Shown: positions 5,499 through 12,456 of the stretch, in pieces
Layout: every line of letters begins with the position of its first letter
How positions within the stretch are numbered: the stretch's first letter is position 1
Source: Candidatus Woesebacteria bacterium RIFCSPHIGHO2_01_FULL_44_10
GTDB taxonomy: Bacteria; Patescibacteriota; Microgenomatia; UBA8517
Length of the DNA stretch: 21,214 nt
Direction of reading: 5' to 3'
Assembly (NCBI GenBank): GCA_001792465.1
Contig: MGGO01000029.1
Coordinates: 1 to 21,214 of the forward strand
Position numbers and translations under genes: made by a program
Notes under the pieces: model-generated
What the model was told of the DNA's origin: nothing
What the model saw: only the letters and a program-made list of their open reading frames with translations
The model's database searches: none

Positions 5499-8342
5499 AT
5501 GGGGGTAAACACTTCAGTTCGCTTGAACAAACAACAAAAGGAAGCGGTGGGGTGGGGAGAAGGGCCGCTTTTAATTATCGCCGGAGCGGGGACGGGAAAG
5601 ACGACTGTAATTACCGAGAGGATAAAACATTTAATTACTTCTGGTTTAGCAAAACCAAGCGAGATTCTGGCTCTGACTTTTACCAACAAGGCTGCATTGG
5701 AGATGGAAGAGCGGGTGGATGTGGCCATGCCCCTGGGCTACACAAGCATGTGGATAATGACCTTCCACAGTTTTTGTGATCGGGTTTTGCGAGCTGAAGC
5801 TTTGCACATTGGTCTTGATCCCAGATTTCATTTGATGAGCCAGGCCCAGACAATCCAATTTGTAAGAAATAGCCTTTTTCAGTTTGACCTGGATTATTTT
5901 CGCCCTTTGGGTAACCCAACTAAATTTGTGGGAGGAATGGTTGAGCATTTTTCACGTCTTCAAGATGAAGACATAAGTCCACAGGATTATTTAACTTACG
6001 CAAAAAAGCTTAAAACTGAGAAGCTGGAAATGAAAAAGACCCTGGAGTTGGCCAAAGCATACCAGAAATACGACGAGCTAAAGACTAAAGCAGGGAAGAT
6101 GGATTACGGAGATTTGATAACCAAAACTCTCAAACTTTTTCGCGACCGACCCAATATTCTTACCGGTTACCAGAAGCAATTTAAATATATTTTGGTGGAT
6201 GAGTTTCAGGATACCAATATTGCTCAGAACGAATTGGTGAAGCTCCTGGCTGGAAAAAATGCCAATATCTCGGCCGTTTGTGACGATGATCAATCAATTT
6301 ACAAGTGGCGTGGGGCGGCGGTTTCTAATGTTTTAGATTTCAGAAAAACATATCCCAAGACCAAAATTGTCACCCTTACCAAAAACTATCGCTCGACTCA
6401 GGAAATTTTGAATCGGGCCTATGACTTAATTCAAATGAACAATCCGGACAGACTGGAGGTAAAAGAGGAAATAGATAAAAGGTTGCAGTCTAAGTCTAAG
6501 GAAAAAGGCGAATCAATTAAGTTTTTTCACACCGATCGAGTCGAGAATGAGGCTGAAGCGGTGGCTCGAGAGATCACAAAATTGAAAGTTGATTGGCAAA
6601 ATGTTGCCATATTAGTGCGGGCGAATAGTCACGCCGAGCCCTTTGTTCGCGCTTTAGGCCGCCACGGCATTCCGTATCAATTTCTAGGACCGGGGAGGCT
6701 ATTTAAACAGTCTGAGATTCTAGATCTAATCGCTTATCTTAAAGTTCTTTATGACCCAGACGACTCGGTTGCTTTATACAGACTTTTATCAATTGACTAT
6801 TTTGACATTCCGGCCCGTGATTTGGTTCGCTGGGCCAGCCAAGCGCGAAAAAGGAATCAAAGTTTATTTGAGATTTTAGAAGGCGAAAAGGAAGATAAAA
6901 AGTTAATTAAGTTAATTGAGTTAATTAAAAAACATCTCAAGCTAGTCCGACGAGAGACTGCCGGGCAGCTGCTTTATTTATTTTTGGAAAGTACGGGGCT
7001 CATTCAAAACTTAATTGATGCCAAAGACATCCAGGCCGAAAAGCGGGCGGCCAATATCGCCAAGTTTTTTGACAAACTCAAAACCCATGAAGTTGATAAC
7101 GAAGACGCAACTGTACCGGCGGTTGTTGATTGGCTCGAGCTTGCAAGCGAAGTTGGAGAGTCGCCACTGGCAGCCGACATTGACTGGAGTGATATTAACG
7201 CCGTTAACATTTTAACCGTCCACAGTGCCAAGGGCCTTGAATTTCCAGTTGTTTTTTTGGTTAATTTGGTAGGCCAGCGCTTTCCGACAATTGAGAGGTC
7301 TGAGCAGATCCCAATTCCGGAAGCATTAATCAAAGAAACTCTGCCGGAGGAGGATTATCATCTCCAGGAGGAACGCCGCCTTTTTTACGTCGGTATGACC
7401 CGGGCTAAAAAGAAATTATATTTCACGGCGGCCGATTATTATGGGGAAGGGAAGCGCGAAAAAAGATTGTCGCCGTTTATTTCGGAAGCACTTGGCGGCG
7501 AAGCTACTAGTATTAAGTATCAAGTATCAAGTAGTAAGCGGAGCTTTTTGGATTACAAACAACAACCCGCAACGCGTAACTCGCAAACGGACAAACATTT
7601 ACACGTCGATTATCTAAGTTATTCTCAAATTGAAACTTTTAAAACTTGCCCTTTGCACTACAAACTGCGGTATTTGCTCAATATCCCTACACCGCCCTCA
7701 GCTGCCATGAGTTTTGGAACTTCGCTGCACGGGGCTCTCAAAGAATTTTATGAATTAGTTAAAGTCGGTAAGAAGCCAACCAGAAATTTGTTGCTTAAAT
7801 GCCTGCAAAGAAATTGGCTTAATGAGGGTTATAAATCAAAATCTCATGAGCAGAAAATGCTTGCTCATGGGGAAGGATATTTGGCTGAATTTTTGAAAAG
7901 TGAGTTTGACGCCAAAAGATTGCCAATGGCTCTGGAACAAAGCTTCACCGTTCCGGTTGGCCAGGGCTTGAAAGTCGGTGGCCGGATTGACAGGATAGAT
8001 AGATTGCGGGGAGGCAAAATTGAAATTATTGATTACAAAACCGGGGCTAACGTGCCAACCCAAAAAGAAGTGGATCACGACTTGCAACTGACATTTTATG
8101 CGCTGGCGGCAACGTCAATTGCCGAGAAACCATTTGGAGTTAAACCACAGGAGGTCAAATTAACGCTTTATTATTTTGATACGGCAACTAAAATCTCAAC
8201 CATCCGTTCGGCTGAACAACTGAAAGCGGCCAAGGGCGAAATCTTAGCCATCCGCGCCGAAATCGAAAAATCCGACTTCACCTGCTCCAACCACTTCTTC
8301 TGCCAGAATTGTGAATATAAGATATTTTGTGGTGTAGACTAA
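5499..8342 (+). CDS. UvrD/Rep-type superfamily 1 helicase fused to a C-terminal Fe-S PD-(D/E)XK nuclease
   Basis: This 947-residue protein has an SF1A helicase core (about 1-670) with a Walker A motif (GAGTGKTT, about 29-36), DEFQDTN at 234-240, a QSIYKWRGA block, the NYRST block, TVHSAKGLEF and VGMTRAK (about 631-637). A variable linker (about 668-703) holds two 7-bp tandem repeats. The C-terminal part is a RecB/AddB-type nuclease: HGALKEF, the catalytic GGRIDRID...EIIDYKTG (D845, K847) and QLTFYALA. Cys717 together with C935, C938 and C944 (CX2CX5C) matches the four-cysteine iron-sulfur staple of AddB and Cas4 nucleases. Such proteins unwind and degrade DNA ends for recombination or repair. 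As one chain with helicase and Fe-S nuclease it may replace AddAB/RecBCD. It sits right after rmuC. Confidence 0.92.
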   Translation: MGVNTSVRLNKQQKEAVGWGEGPLLIIAGAGTGKTTVITERIKHLITSGLAKPSEILALTFTNKAALEMEERVDVAMPLGYTSMWIMTFHSFCDRVLRAEALHIGLDPRFHLMSQAQTIQFVRNSLFQFDLDYFRPLGNPTKFVGGMVEHFSRLQDEDISPQDYLTYAKKLKTEKLEMKKTLELAKAYQKYDELKTKAGKMDYGDLITKTLKLFRDRPNILTGYQKQFKYILVDEFQDTNIAQNELVKLLAGKNANISAVCDDDQSIYKWRGAAVSNVLDFRKTYPKTKIVTLTKNYRSTQEILNRAYDLIQMNNPDRLEVKEEIDKRLQSKSKEKGESIKFFHTDRVENEAEAVAREITKLKVDWQNVAILVRANSHAEPFVRALGRHGIPYQFLGPGRLFKQSEILDLIAYLKVLYDPDDSVALYRLLSIDYFDIPARDLVRWASQARKRNQSLFEILEGEKEDKKLIKLIELIKKHLKLVRRETAGQLLYLFLESTGLIQNLIDAKDIQAEKRAANIAKFFDKLKTHEVDNEDATVPAVVDWLELASEVGESPLAADIDWSDINAVNILTVHSAKGLEFPVVFLVNLVGQRFPTIERSEQIPIPEALIKETLPEEDYHLQEERRLFYVGMTRAKKKLYFTAADYYGEGKREKRLSPFISEALGGEATSIKYQVSSSKRSFLDYKQQPATRNSQTDKHLHVDYLSYSQIETFKTCPLHYKLRYLLNIPTPPSAAMSFGTSLHGALKEFYELVKVGKKPTRNLLLKCLQRNWLNEGYKSKSHEQKMLAHGEGYLAEFLKSEFDAKRLPMALEQSFTVPVGQGLKVGGRIDRIDRLRGGKIEIIDYKTGANVPTQKEVDHDLQLTFYALAATSIAEKPFGVKPQEVKLTLYYFDTATKISTIRSAEQLKAAKGEILAIRAEIEKSDFTCSNHFFCQNCEYKIFCGVD
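7509..7536 (+). repeat. Four 7-bp tandem units (AGTATCA type) in the helicase-nuclease linker
   Basis: Four consecutive units AGTATTA, AGTATCA, AGTATCA and AGTAGTA lie between helicase motif VI and the nuclease domain. They encode the low-complexity stretch SIKYQVSSSK. The region is inside the gene and leaves the frame open. Confidence 0.8.
7560..7587 (+). repeat. Four 7-bp tandem units (SCGYAAC type) in the helicase-nuclease linker
   Basis: The units CAACAAC, CCGCAAC, GCGTAAC and TCGCAAA encode QQPATRNSQ. The same unit family, in the same orientation and frame, occurs in the other helicase gene at 12749-12776. Confidence 0.75.
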
Positions 8343-8345
8343 AAT

Positions 8346-9092
8346 ATGCCAGAGATTTTAAGATTCTTGCTTGTTTTTATTGTTGGACTGATTGCCTCAT
8401 TTCTGGGAATTAACACTGGTGGAGGAGGACTAGTTTCCATCCCGGCGCTAATTTTTCTGGGATTTCCTCCTCAAATTGCTATCGCCACCAATAAGTTTGG
8501 TTCTTTGGGGATGAGCGGGACCGGTCTGTTTAGGTTTCATAAAAGCGGGGAGGTTGACTACAAAGTTGCTATCCCGATTGCGATTCTATCTATAATCGGC
8601 GCTTATTTTGGGGCCAACAGTCTTTTAACGATTCCCAATCAAATTTTAGAAAAGATTGTTGGTGTACTTATTTTGGCAGTTTTAGGTGTTGTGCTCTTGG
8701 ACAGAAAGTCAGGACTCGAGAAAAAGGAGCTGAATCGCCCAGCGTTAAAAATTTTTGGTTATCTCTCATTTTTATTTGTTGGTTTCTGGGGCGCTTTTTT
8801 TGGTGGCGGGTTTGCCATTTTTTCTTCTTACATACTGATCCTTATCTTTGGAAAAACATTAATTGAAAGCGCAGGAACGCAACAGCTCTTGGCCACCGGC
8901 ATTGCAGTTATGGCAGTTTTTATTTACGGGACTCACGGAATAATTGATTGGTTTTATGGAGCCTTTTTGATAATTGGAATGTCGTTGGGTTCGTATCTTG
9001 GTGCAAGTTATGGAATTAAAAAAGGTGATACTTGGGTTAAAAAACTTTTTGTGGTCATGGTTCTGGCTTCAACAATCAAACTGATTTTGTAA
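8346..9092 (+). CDS. TauE/SafE-family membrane permease
   Basis: This 248-residue, strongly hydrophobic protein has about eight membrane helices in two halves. The N-terminal GINTGGGGLVSIPALIFLGF and the matching second half (FFGGGFAIFSSY) show the repeated glycine-rich segment of the TauE/SafE (COG0730) family. ATNKFGSLGMSGTGLFRF is also typical. Members are thought to export sulfite, sulfonates or related anions, but substrates are rarely proven. The start is 3 nt after the helicase-nuclease stop, with no Shine-Dalgarno sequence, so it is probably expressed by read-through and coupling. No functional link to the repair gene is evident. Confidence 0.85.
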   Translation: MPEILRFLLVFIVGLIASFLGINTGGGGLVSIPALIFLGFPPQIAIATNKFGSLGMSGTGLFRFHKSGEVDYKVAIPIAILSIIGAYFGANSLLTIPNQILEKIVGVLILAVLGVVLLDRKSGLEKKELNRPALKIFGYLSFLFVGFWGAFFGGGFAIFSSYILILIFGKTLIESAGTQQLLATGIAVMAVFIYGTHGIIDWFYGAFLIIGMSLGSYLGASYGIKKGDTWVKKLFVVMVLASTIKLIL

Positions 9093-9103
9093 TGCTTACG
9101 GCA

Positions 9104-9117
9104 ACAAAATATTTTGT
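9104..9117. repeat. 14-bp perfect palindrome between convergent genes
   Basis: ACAAAATATTTTGT is self-complementary and lies in the 37-bp gap between the stops of the permease gene and the minus-strand small gene. It could be a weak bidirectional terminator or a protein site, but the stem has almost no loop and little GC, so the function is uncertain. Confidence 0.3.
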
Positions 9118-9129
9118 AGTACGGAGTAA

Positions 9130-9405
9130 TCAGATAAAGTTATCAGTATAAACTTTGGCTTCTTCAGGAGAAAAAATTTTTAGAACTTCAAAGGCAACTT
9201 GTGTTCCGTCGGTGGTTATTTTTAGTTCTTTGACTTTAACCTTGGCCAAATATTGGTGATCGTGGGTTGAAAGTTCCATAGGGATATTGAAAGGCATGAT
9301 CCTAAAATCCGGTTTTTGGATGGTGTAAGTTTTGCCAACTTCAAGTTTTTCGTTGAAGTTTTTAGGTAAGCTTAGTAATGCGTTTAGCTTAAAGTCTGTT
9401 GCCAT
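9130..9405 (-). CDS. Hypothetical protein, 91 aa
   Basis: I do not recognise a family. The start at 9405 (MATDFKLNALL) is chosen because the longer form from 9444 would overlap the HD gene by 26 nt and adds only a Lys/Asn-rich stretch. The protein looks like a small soluble beta-rich domain: LEVGKTYTIQKPDF, FNIPMELSTHDHQYLAKVKV, then LKITTDGTQVAFEVLKIF. It ends with an acidic helix. It lies 13 nt after the HD phosphohydrolase on the same strand, so the two are probably co-transcribed. No signal peptide or membrane helix is visible. Confidence 0.65.
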   Translation of the reverse strand: MATDFKLNALLSLPKNFNEKLEVGKTYTIQKPDFRIMPFNIPMELSTHDHQYLAKVKVKELKITTDGTQVAFEVLKIFSPEEAKVYTDNFI

Positions 9406-9418
9406 TGTTATATCTTTC

Positions 9419-10072
9419 TTATTTTTTCCCGTCCCATTCGGCAAAAAACTGCTTGAGAAAACTCTCCATATATTTGTGTCGTCCCTGAGCGATTTTCTTT
9501 CCGGCTTTGGTGTTCATTAGACCCTTTAATAGAAGAAGTTTCTCATAAAAATGGTTAATTGTAGTCTGTCCAGCCTTTTTGTATTCCTCGAAACTTTTCG
9601 CCATTTGGATTTTTGTTTCTGGATTGTACATTTCCCTTTTATTAAATCCGCCGTATGCAAAAGTTCGGCCAATTCCGATTGCGCCGATGGCGTCAAGTCT
9701 GTCGGCATCTTGGAGGGCTTTTCCTTCGAGAGTTTTCATTTTGGTTTTTACCCCAGCACCTTTGAACGAGCTTGTAGCGATAATATCCGAGACGTGATTA
9801 ACGATACCTGAATCGACGTTTAAGCTTTTGAGCCACTCTTTTGCCAGGTTTGCACCGACGGTTTCATCGCCGCCGTGGAATTTCCAGTCAGCAATATCAT
9901 GAAGAAGAGCGGCAAGTTCGACAACAAAAAGATCAGCTCTCTCTTTTTTGCCGATAGTTCTGGCATTATTCCAAACTCTGAGAATGTGCCACCAGTCATG
10001 ACCCGAACCTTCGCCAAGGAGCCTTTCTTTTACATGTTTGGCGGTTTTTTGAATTATTACCCTTTTATTCAC
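9419..10072 (-). CDS. HD-domain phosphohydrolase (YedJ/YpgQ-like)
   Basis: This 217-residue, helical protein carries the metal-binding HD signature: H25 in GHDWWHILRVW, the H58-D59 pair in LAALLHDIADW, and a distal Asp in LQDADRLDAIGAIGIGRTF (about 122-127). This combination matches small HD hydrolases related to YedJ and YpgQ, which act on nucleotides or other phosphate esters; the substrate is not known here. The start is GTG 10072, supported by a TATAAT box ending 6 nt before it. It is divergent from the toxin-antitoxin pair. Confidence 0.88.
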   Translation of the reverse strand: MNKRVIIQKTAKHVKERLLGEGSGHDWWHILRVWNNARTIGKKERADLFVVELAALLHDIADWKFHGGDETVGANLAKEWLKSLNVDSGIVNHVSDIIATSSFKGAGVKTKMKTLEGKALQDADRLDAIGAIGIGRTFAYGGFNKREMYNPETKIQMAKSFEEYKKAGQTTINHFYEKLLLLKGLMNTKAGKKIAQGRHKYMESFLKQFFAEWDGKK

Positions 10073-10078
10073 CGGCTA

Positions 10079-10084
10079 ATTATA
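10079..10084 (-). promoter_or_regulatory. -10 box of the HD phosphohydrolase gene
   Basis: TATAAT on the minus strand ends 6 nt before the GTG start. The region upstream is very AT-rich and no definite -35 hexamer can be chosen. A leaderless mRNA is predicted. Confidence 0.5.
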
Positions 10085-10154
10085 ACTTTAAAATTTGACT
10101 TTTAAAAGCATTTGAGGAGGGTTTTCAACTTGTTATGGACCTACCCGGTAAACA

Positions 10155-10186
10155 GGTCTTGACGGAAGACCAGTTTATGATATCAT
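10155..10186 (+). promoter_or_regulatory. Promoter and candidate operator of the toxin-antitoxin pair
   Basis: TTGACG (10159-10164), 16 bp, then TATCAT (10181-10186) preceded by TGA (extended -10). It ends 6 nt before the GTG of the antitoxin. A 6-bp inverted repeat, GGTCTT (10155-10160) with AAGACC (10166-10171) around GACGG, covers the -35 box. Phd/YefM antitoxins with their toxins repress their own promoters by binding palindromes, so this is a natural operator candidate. Confidence 0.6.
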
Positions 10187-10192
10187 TCACTT

Positions 10193-10432
10193 GTGACCAA
10201 TGTTTCGATATCTGATTTAAAAACCAGCCCCGCCAAGGTGATCGCGGCCTCTAAAGATTATCCGGTGGCGATTCAAAAAAGGAGCAAAACCCAGGCTTAT
10301 GTGGTTGGTAAAGATTTGTTTGAAAAAATAATTACTTTTGTGGAAGATTATATTGACCGGAAAGCCTTAGAGGAAACGGATTTTGGCAAGGGGCGTGATT
10401 TTGAGGAAGTGGCAGCTGAGCTGGGAATATGA
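10193..10432 (+). CDS. Phd/YefM-family type II antitoxin
   Basis: This 79-residue protein has an N-terminal VSISDLKTSPAKVIAASKDY block followed by PVAIQKRSKTQAYVVGKDLFEKI, the standard Phd/YefM DNA-binding and dimerisation region. The acidic C-terminus (LEETDFGKGRDFEEVAAEL) is the part that normally wraps and neutralises the toxin. The start is GTG 10193. Its stop overlaps the toxin start as ATGA, the usual arrangement for coupled antitoxin and toxin translation. It probably represses its own promoter through the inverted repeat upstream. Confidence 0.88.
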   Translation: MTNVSISDLKTSPAKVIAASKDYPVAIQKRSKTQAYVVGKDLFEKIITFVEDYIDRKALEETDFGKGRDFEEVAAELGI

Positions 10433-10695
10433 GGGTGATTATTGATCCAAGGGCCGAGAAGCAACTCAAAAGACTGCCCAAGACTTTTCAGGTCATTGTC
10501 GGTCGAAAAATCAGGCAGCTTGGGAACCCAACAGAAATACAAGTTGAGCAGCTCACAGGATATAAAAAAGTTTATAAGATCAGAGTAGGTAATTACAGAA
10601 TTGTCTACAAAAGCTTCACGGACCGGAAAGTTGTTTTTTTGATAGGTCATCGCAGAGAAGTTTACAAGTTACTTGATAGATTGCTTAGATTTTAA
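10429..10695 (+). CDS. RelE/ParE-superfamily toxin
   Basis: This 88-residue basic protein reads as IIDPRAEKQLKRLP at the N-terminus, then LTGYKKVYKIRVGNYRIVYK and VVFLIGHRREVYKLL. That is the RelE-type fold with the usual basic residues (for example R in RVGNYRIVY and the HRREVY end). RelE-type members cleave mRNA in the ribosome A site while ParE members poison gyrase; the HRREVY-type ending with a C-terminal Tyr favours the mRNA-cleaving branch, but this is inference. The last 11 nt overlap the end of the convergent FemAB-type gene. Confidence 0.87.
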   Translation: MRVIIDPRAEKQLKRLPKTFQVIVGRKIRQLGNPTEIQVEQLTGYKKVYKIRVGNYRIVYKSFTDRKVVFLIGHRREVYKLLDRLLRF

Positions 10696-11521
10696 AATTT
10701 CTCGGAAAATAAATCTTTGTGTAAGCTCCGGGATAGGATTTTTCAACTCCGCCGAATTTCTTTTTAAAAACTGTGAAACCGAGCCAGGATTTTTGGGGGA
10801 AGCGGGGGTCATAGATGCCCTCAAAATCAAAAAAACGTGCACCTTTTGATTTCGCCCATAGTATTGCCTGCCACAAGATTTTATATTGGGCGAGCCCTGC
10901 CCTGCCGGCGGGGGAGGTAAAGGCTTGCCAGTAGTAGACAAAATCACCCGAGTGAAGAAAGAGCGCACCTGAGGTAAAATTTACATCATTTATTTTATTG
11001 TGCGACGCAAGGAATAGAGCACTATGGGTAAAGGATTGGCTCAGGGCTTGAAGTGTGGATAACTTTGGCACATGATGAGCTAGTTTGACAGCTTTCCCCC
11101 AACTTTCGTGAAAACTCTGCAAATCATGGCCTGTGAAAAGTGGGAGAGCTTTTGTTTTGTTAATGGAATACCGCGCGTCTTTGCTTAAGTTTTTAAATAA
11201 AATATTTTTTGGTTTTTTTAAATCTAAAATGAGGGTTTTGCTTGGCAAGTATGGTGATTTTGTTAATTTAAAGCCAAGATCTTTTAACCTTGTCCCCTGC
11301 TTCTCGTCACTCGGCTCCACTACAATTTGAAAGATTCTGTATTTTTTTCTTAATAGCTTAATATCCCTTTCGCCCAATGTCGTGCCCGGCCTCTGGATCT
11401 TACAAAAATACCCAATAATTGGGAATTTCTTAAGGTAACAATAAACGCCGTTAATTTTTTCCACTTTCCACCCCTGCCGCCGCATATACTTGGCATAGTT
11501 TGAAGACTGCCTGATATCCAT
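10685..11521 (-). CDS. FemAB-like peptidoglycan bridge aminoacyltransferase, second copy
   Basis: This 278-residue protein has a GNAT-type fold. Diagnostic blocks are LFKNLSKDARYSINKTKAL, which corresponds to the RYNVRYARRKG helix of its neighbour, GALFLHSGDFVYYWQAFTS, and the C-terminal ILWAKSKGARFFDFEGI and FTVFKKKFGG segments. FemX/FemAB enzymes add amino acids from aminoacyl-tRNA to lipid II side chains; related proteins act on other wall precursors. It is shorter and more divergent than the upstream copy, so acceptor or amino acid may differ. The start shares one base with the stop of the upstream copy (TAATG), implying coupled translation. The 3' end overlaps the toxin gene by 11 nt. 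Confidence 0.82.
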   Translation of the reverse strand: MDIRQSSNYAKYMRRQGWKVEKINGVYCYLKKFPIIGYFCKIQRPGTTLGERDIKLLRKKYRIFQIVVEPSDEKQGTRLKDLGFKLTKSPYLPSKTLILDLKKPKNILFKNLSKDARYSINKTKALPLFTGHDLQSFHESWGKAVKLAHHVPKLSTLQALSQSFTHSALFLASHNKINDVNFTSGALFLHSGDFVYYWQAFTSPAGRAGLAQYKILWQAILWAKSKGARFFDFEGIYDPRFPQKSWLGFTVFKKKFGGVEKSYPGAYTKIYFPRNFKI

Positions 11522-12456
11522 TAGAAAGTTGGTTTTATAAATTTTGCTTTGAGGTGTAGGATTGGCCAGCGGAGAGATTCCCCCATTCGATACAAATAAT
11601 ACAAAGGTTTATTTATGACCAAATCCCAAGTTCCCAGAAATTCAACGACTTGTGGGCTATAGCCTTCCTTAAACTTGGTGAACCCCTTCCCCTCCTCTCT
11701 GCCCCAGAGATCAAAGGTTTTGGCCCCGAGTTTTTTACCCAGTTTTATAGCCTCCCACATCATCAAACTGTTGGGCTGGAGATTTTGATGGCTCCCTGAC
11801 CAGGCCCCGTAAGGATAATAGATAAAGTCTCCGTGATGAAAGATAATCCAGGCAGTAAGAGTTTCTTTGTTATGCCTGGTCACTAAGAGGTGGGCGATGC
11901 CAGCTTTTCTTAAATGCTTCCACATTAGGTGGTGATAGCGCTCACTATGAGCGTAAAAGCCCTGACGGGCGACGGTTTCGCGGGTGAGACCAAGGTATTT
12001 TTCAAAAGCCGCATCAGAGTTATCTTCGACAACCTCGACCCCTTTGCGCCGAGCATACCTGACGTTGTAGCGGGTTTTACTGGTAAAACTTTTCATTAAT
12101 TCATCTTCAGATTTGGTTAAGTCAATCCAAAAACTGGTGGGGGTGAAGAGGGTTTTGCCAGGGACGGCGCCCGCCTTGTGTAAAAGGTTAACATCGGCGT
12201 TATTTTTTAAAACATTAGGTTCTAACTTAATAAAAATTAATTTTTCTTTTTTGCCCAACTTTGCCAACTCCTCAAGCATTTGTTTTGTGGGTTTGGGCCC
12301 GCGGATGAAAGTCCCCAGACCCAGACCAGTGGGTAGAAGCCGATTAACGACAATAATTCCATATTTGGTGTCGAAAACCTCATTCCCCCACTCGCGGCGG
12401 AAGTCTGCCCAAGCAGTGGTTTGTAGAGGATGAGTAGCAACTTTGCCTAAATCCAT
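11521..12456 (-). CDS. FemAB-like peptidoglycan bridge aminoacyltransferase, first copy
   Basis: This 311-residue protein begins with HPLQTTAWADFRREWG, the usual FemAB opening. It continues with PTSFWIDLTKSEDELMKSF, the TRYNVRYARRKGVEV helix, AWIIFHHGDFIYYPYGAWSG and the terminal FTKFKEGYSPQVVEFLGTWD block, all typical of FemA/FemB/FemX enzymes that transfer amino acids from charged tRNA to the peptidoglycan precursor. The start at 12456 lies inside the last codons of the upstream helicase gene (10-nt overlap), so the helicase and both FemAB genes probably share a transcript. A TATAGA also ends 6 nt before the start and could give extra expression. Confidence 0.9.
   Translation of the reverse strand: MDLGKVATHPLQTTAWADFRREWGNEVFDTKYGIIVVNRLLPTGLGLGTFIRGPKPTKQMLEELAKLGKKEKLIFIKLEPNVLKNNADVNLLHKAGAVPGKTLFTPTSFWIDLTKSEDELMKSFTSKTRYNVRYARRKGVEVVEDNSDAAFEKYLGLTRETVARQGFYAHSERYHHLMWKHLRKAGIAHLLVTRHNKETLTAWIIFHHGDFIYYPYGAWSGSHQNLQPNSLMMWEAIKLGKKLGAKTFDLWGREEGKGFTKFKEGYSPQVVEFLGTWDLVINKPLYYLYRMGESLRWPILHLKAKFIKPTF

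Noticed and set aside
6900..6926. Three 9-bp units AAGTTAATT in the helicase-nuclease gene
   Set aside because: The unit equals three codons (KLI KLI ELI) within an amphipathic helix, so it is explained by protein sequence and is unlike the 7-bp tracts.
7509..7587. CRISPR-like array
   Set aside because: The units are 7 bp, directly tandem, without spacers, and inside a coding frame.
9406..9444. N-terminal extension of the 91-residue protein
   Set aside because: It overlaps the HD gene and adds a polar Lys/Asn-rich stretch without features; the internal ATG is the better start.
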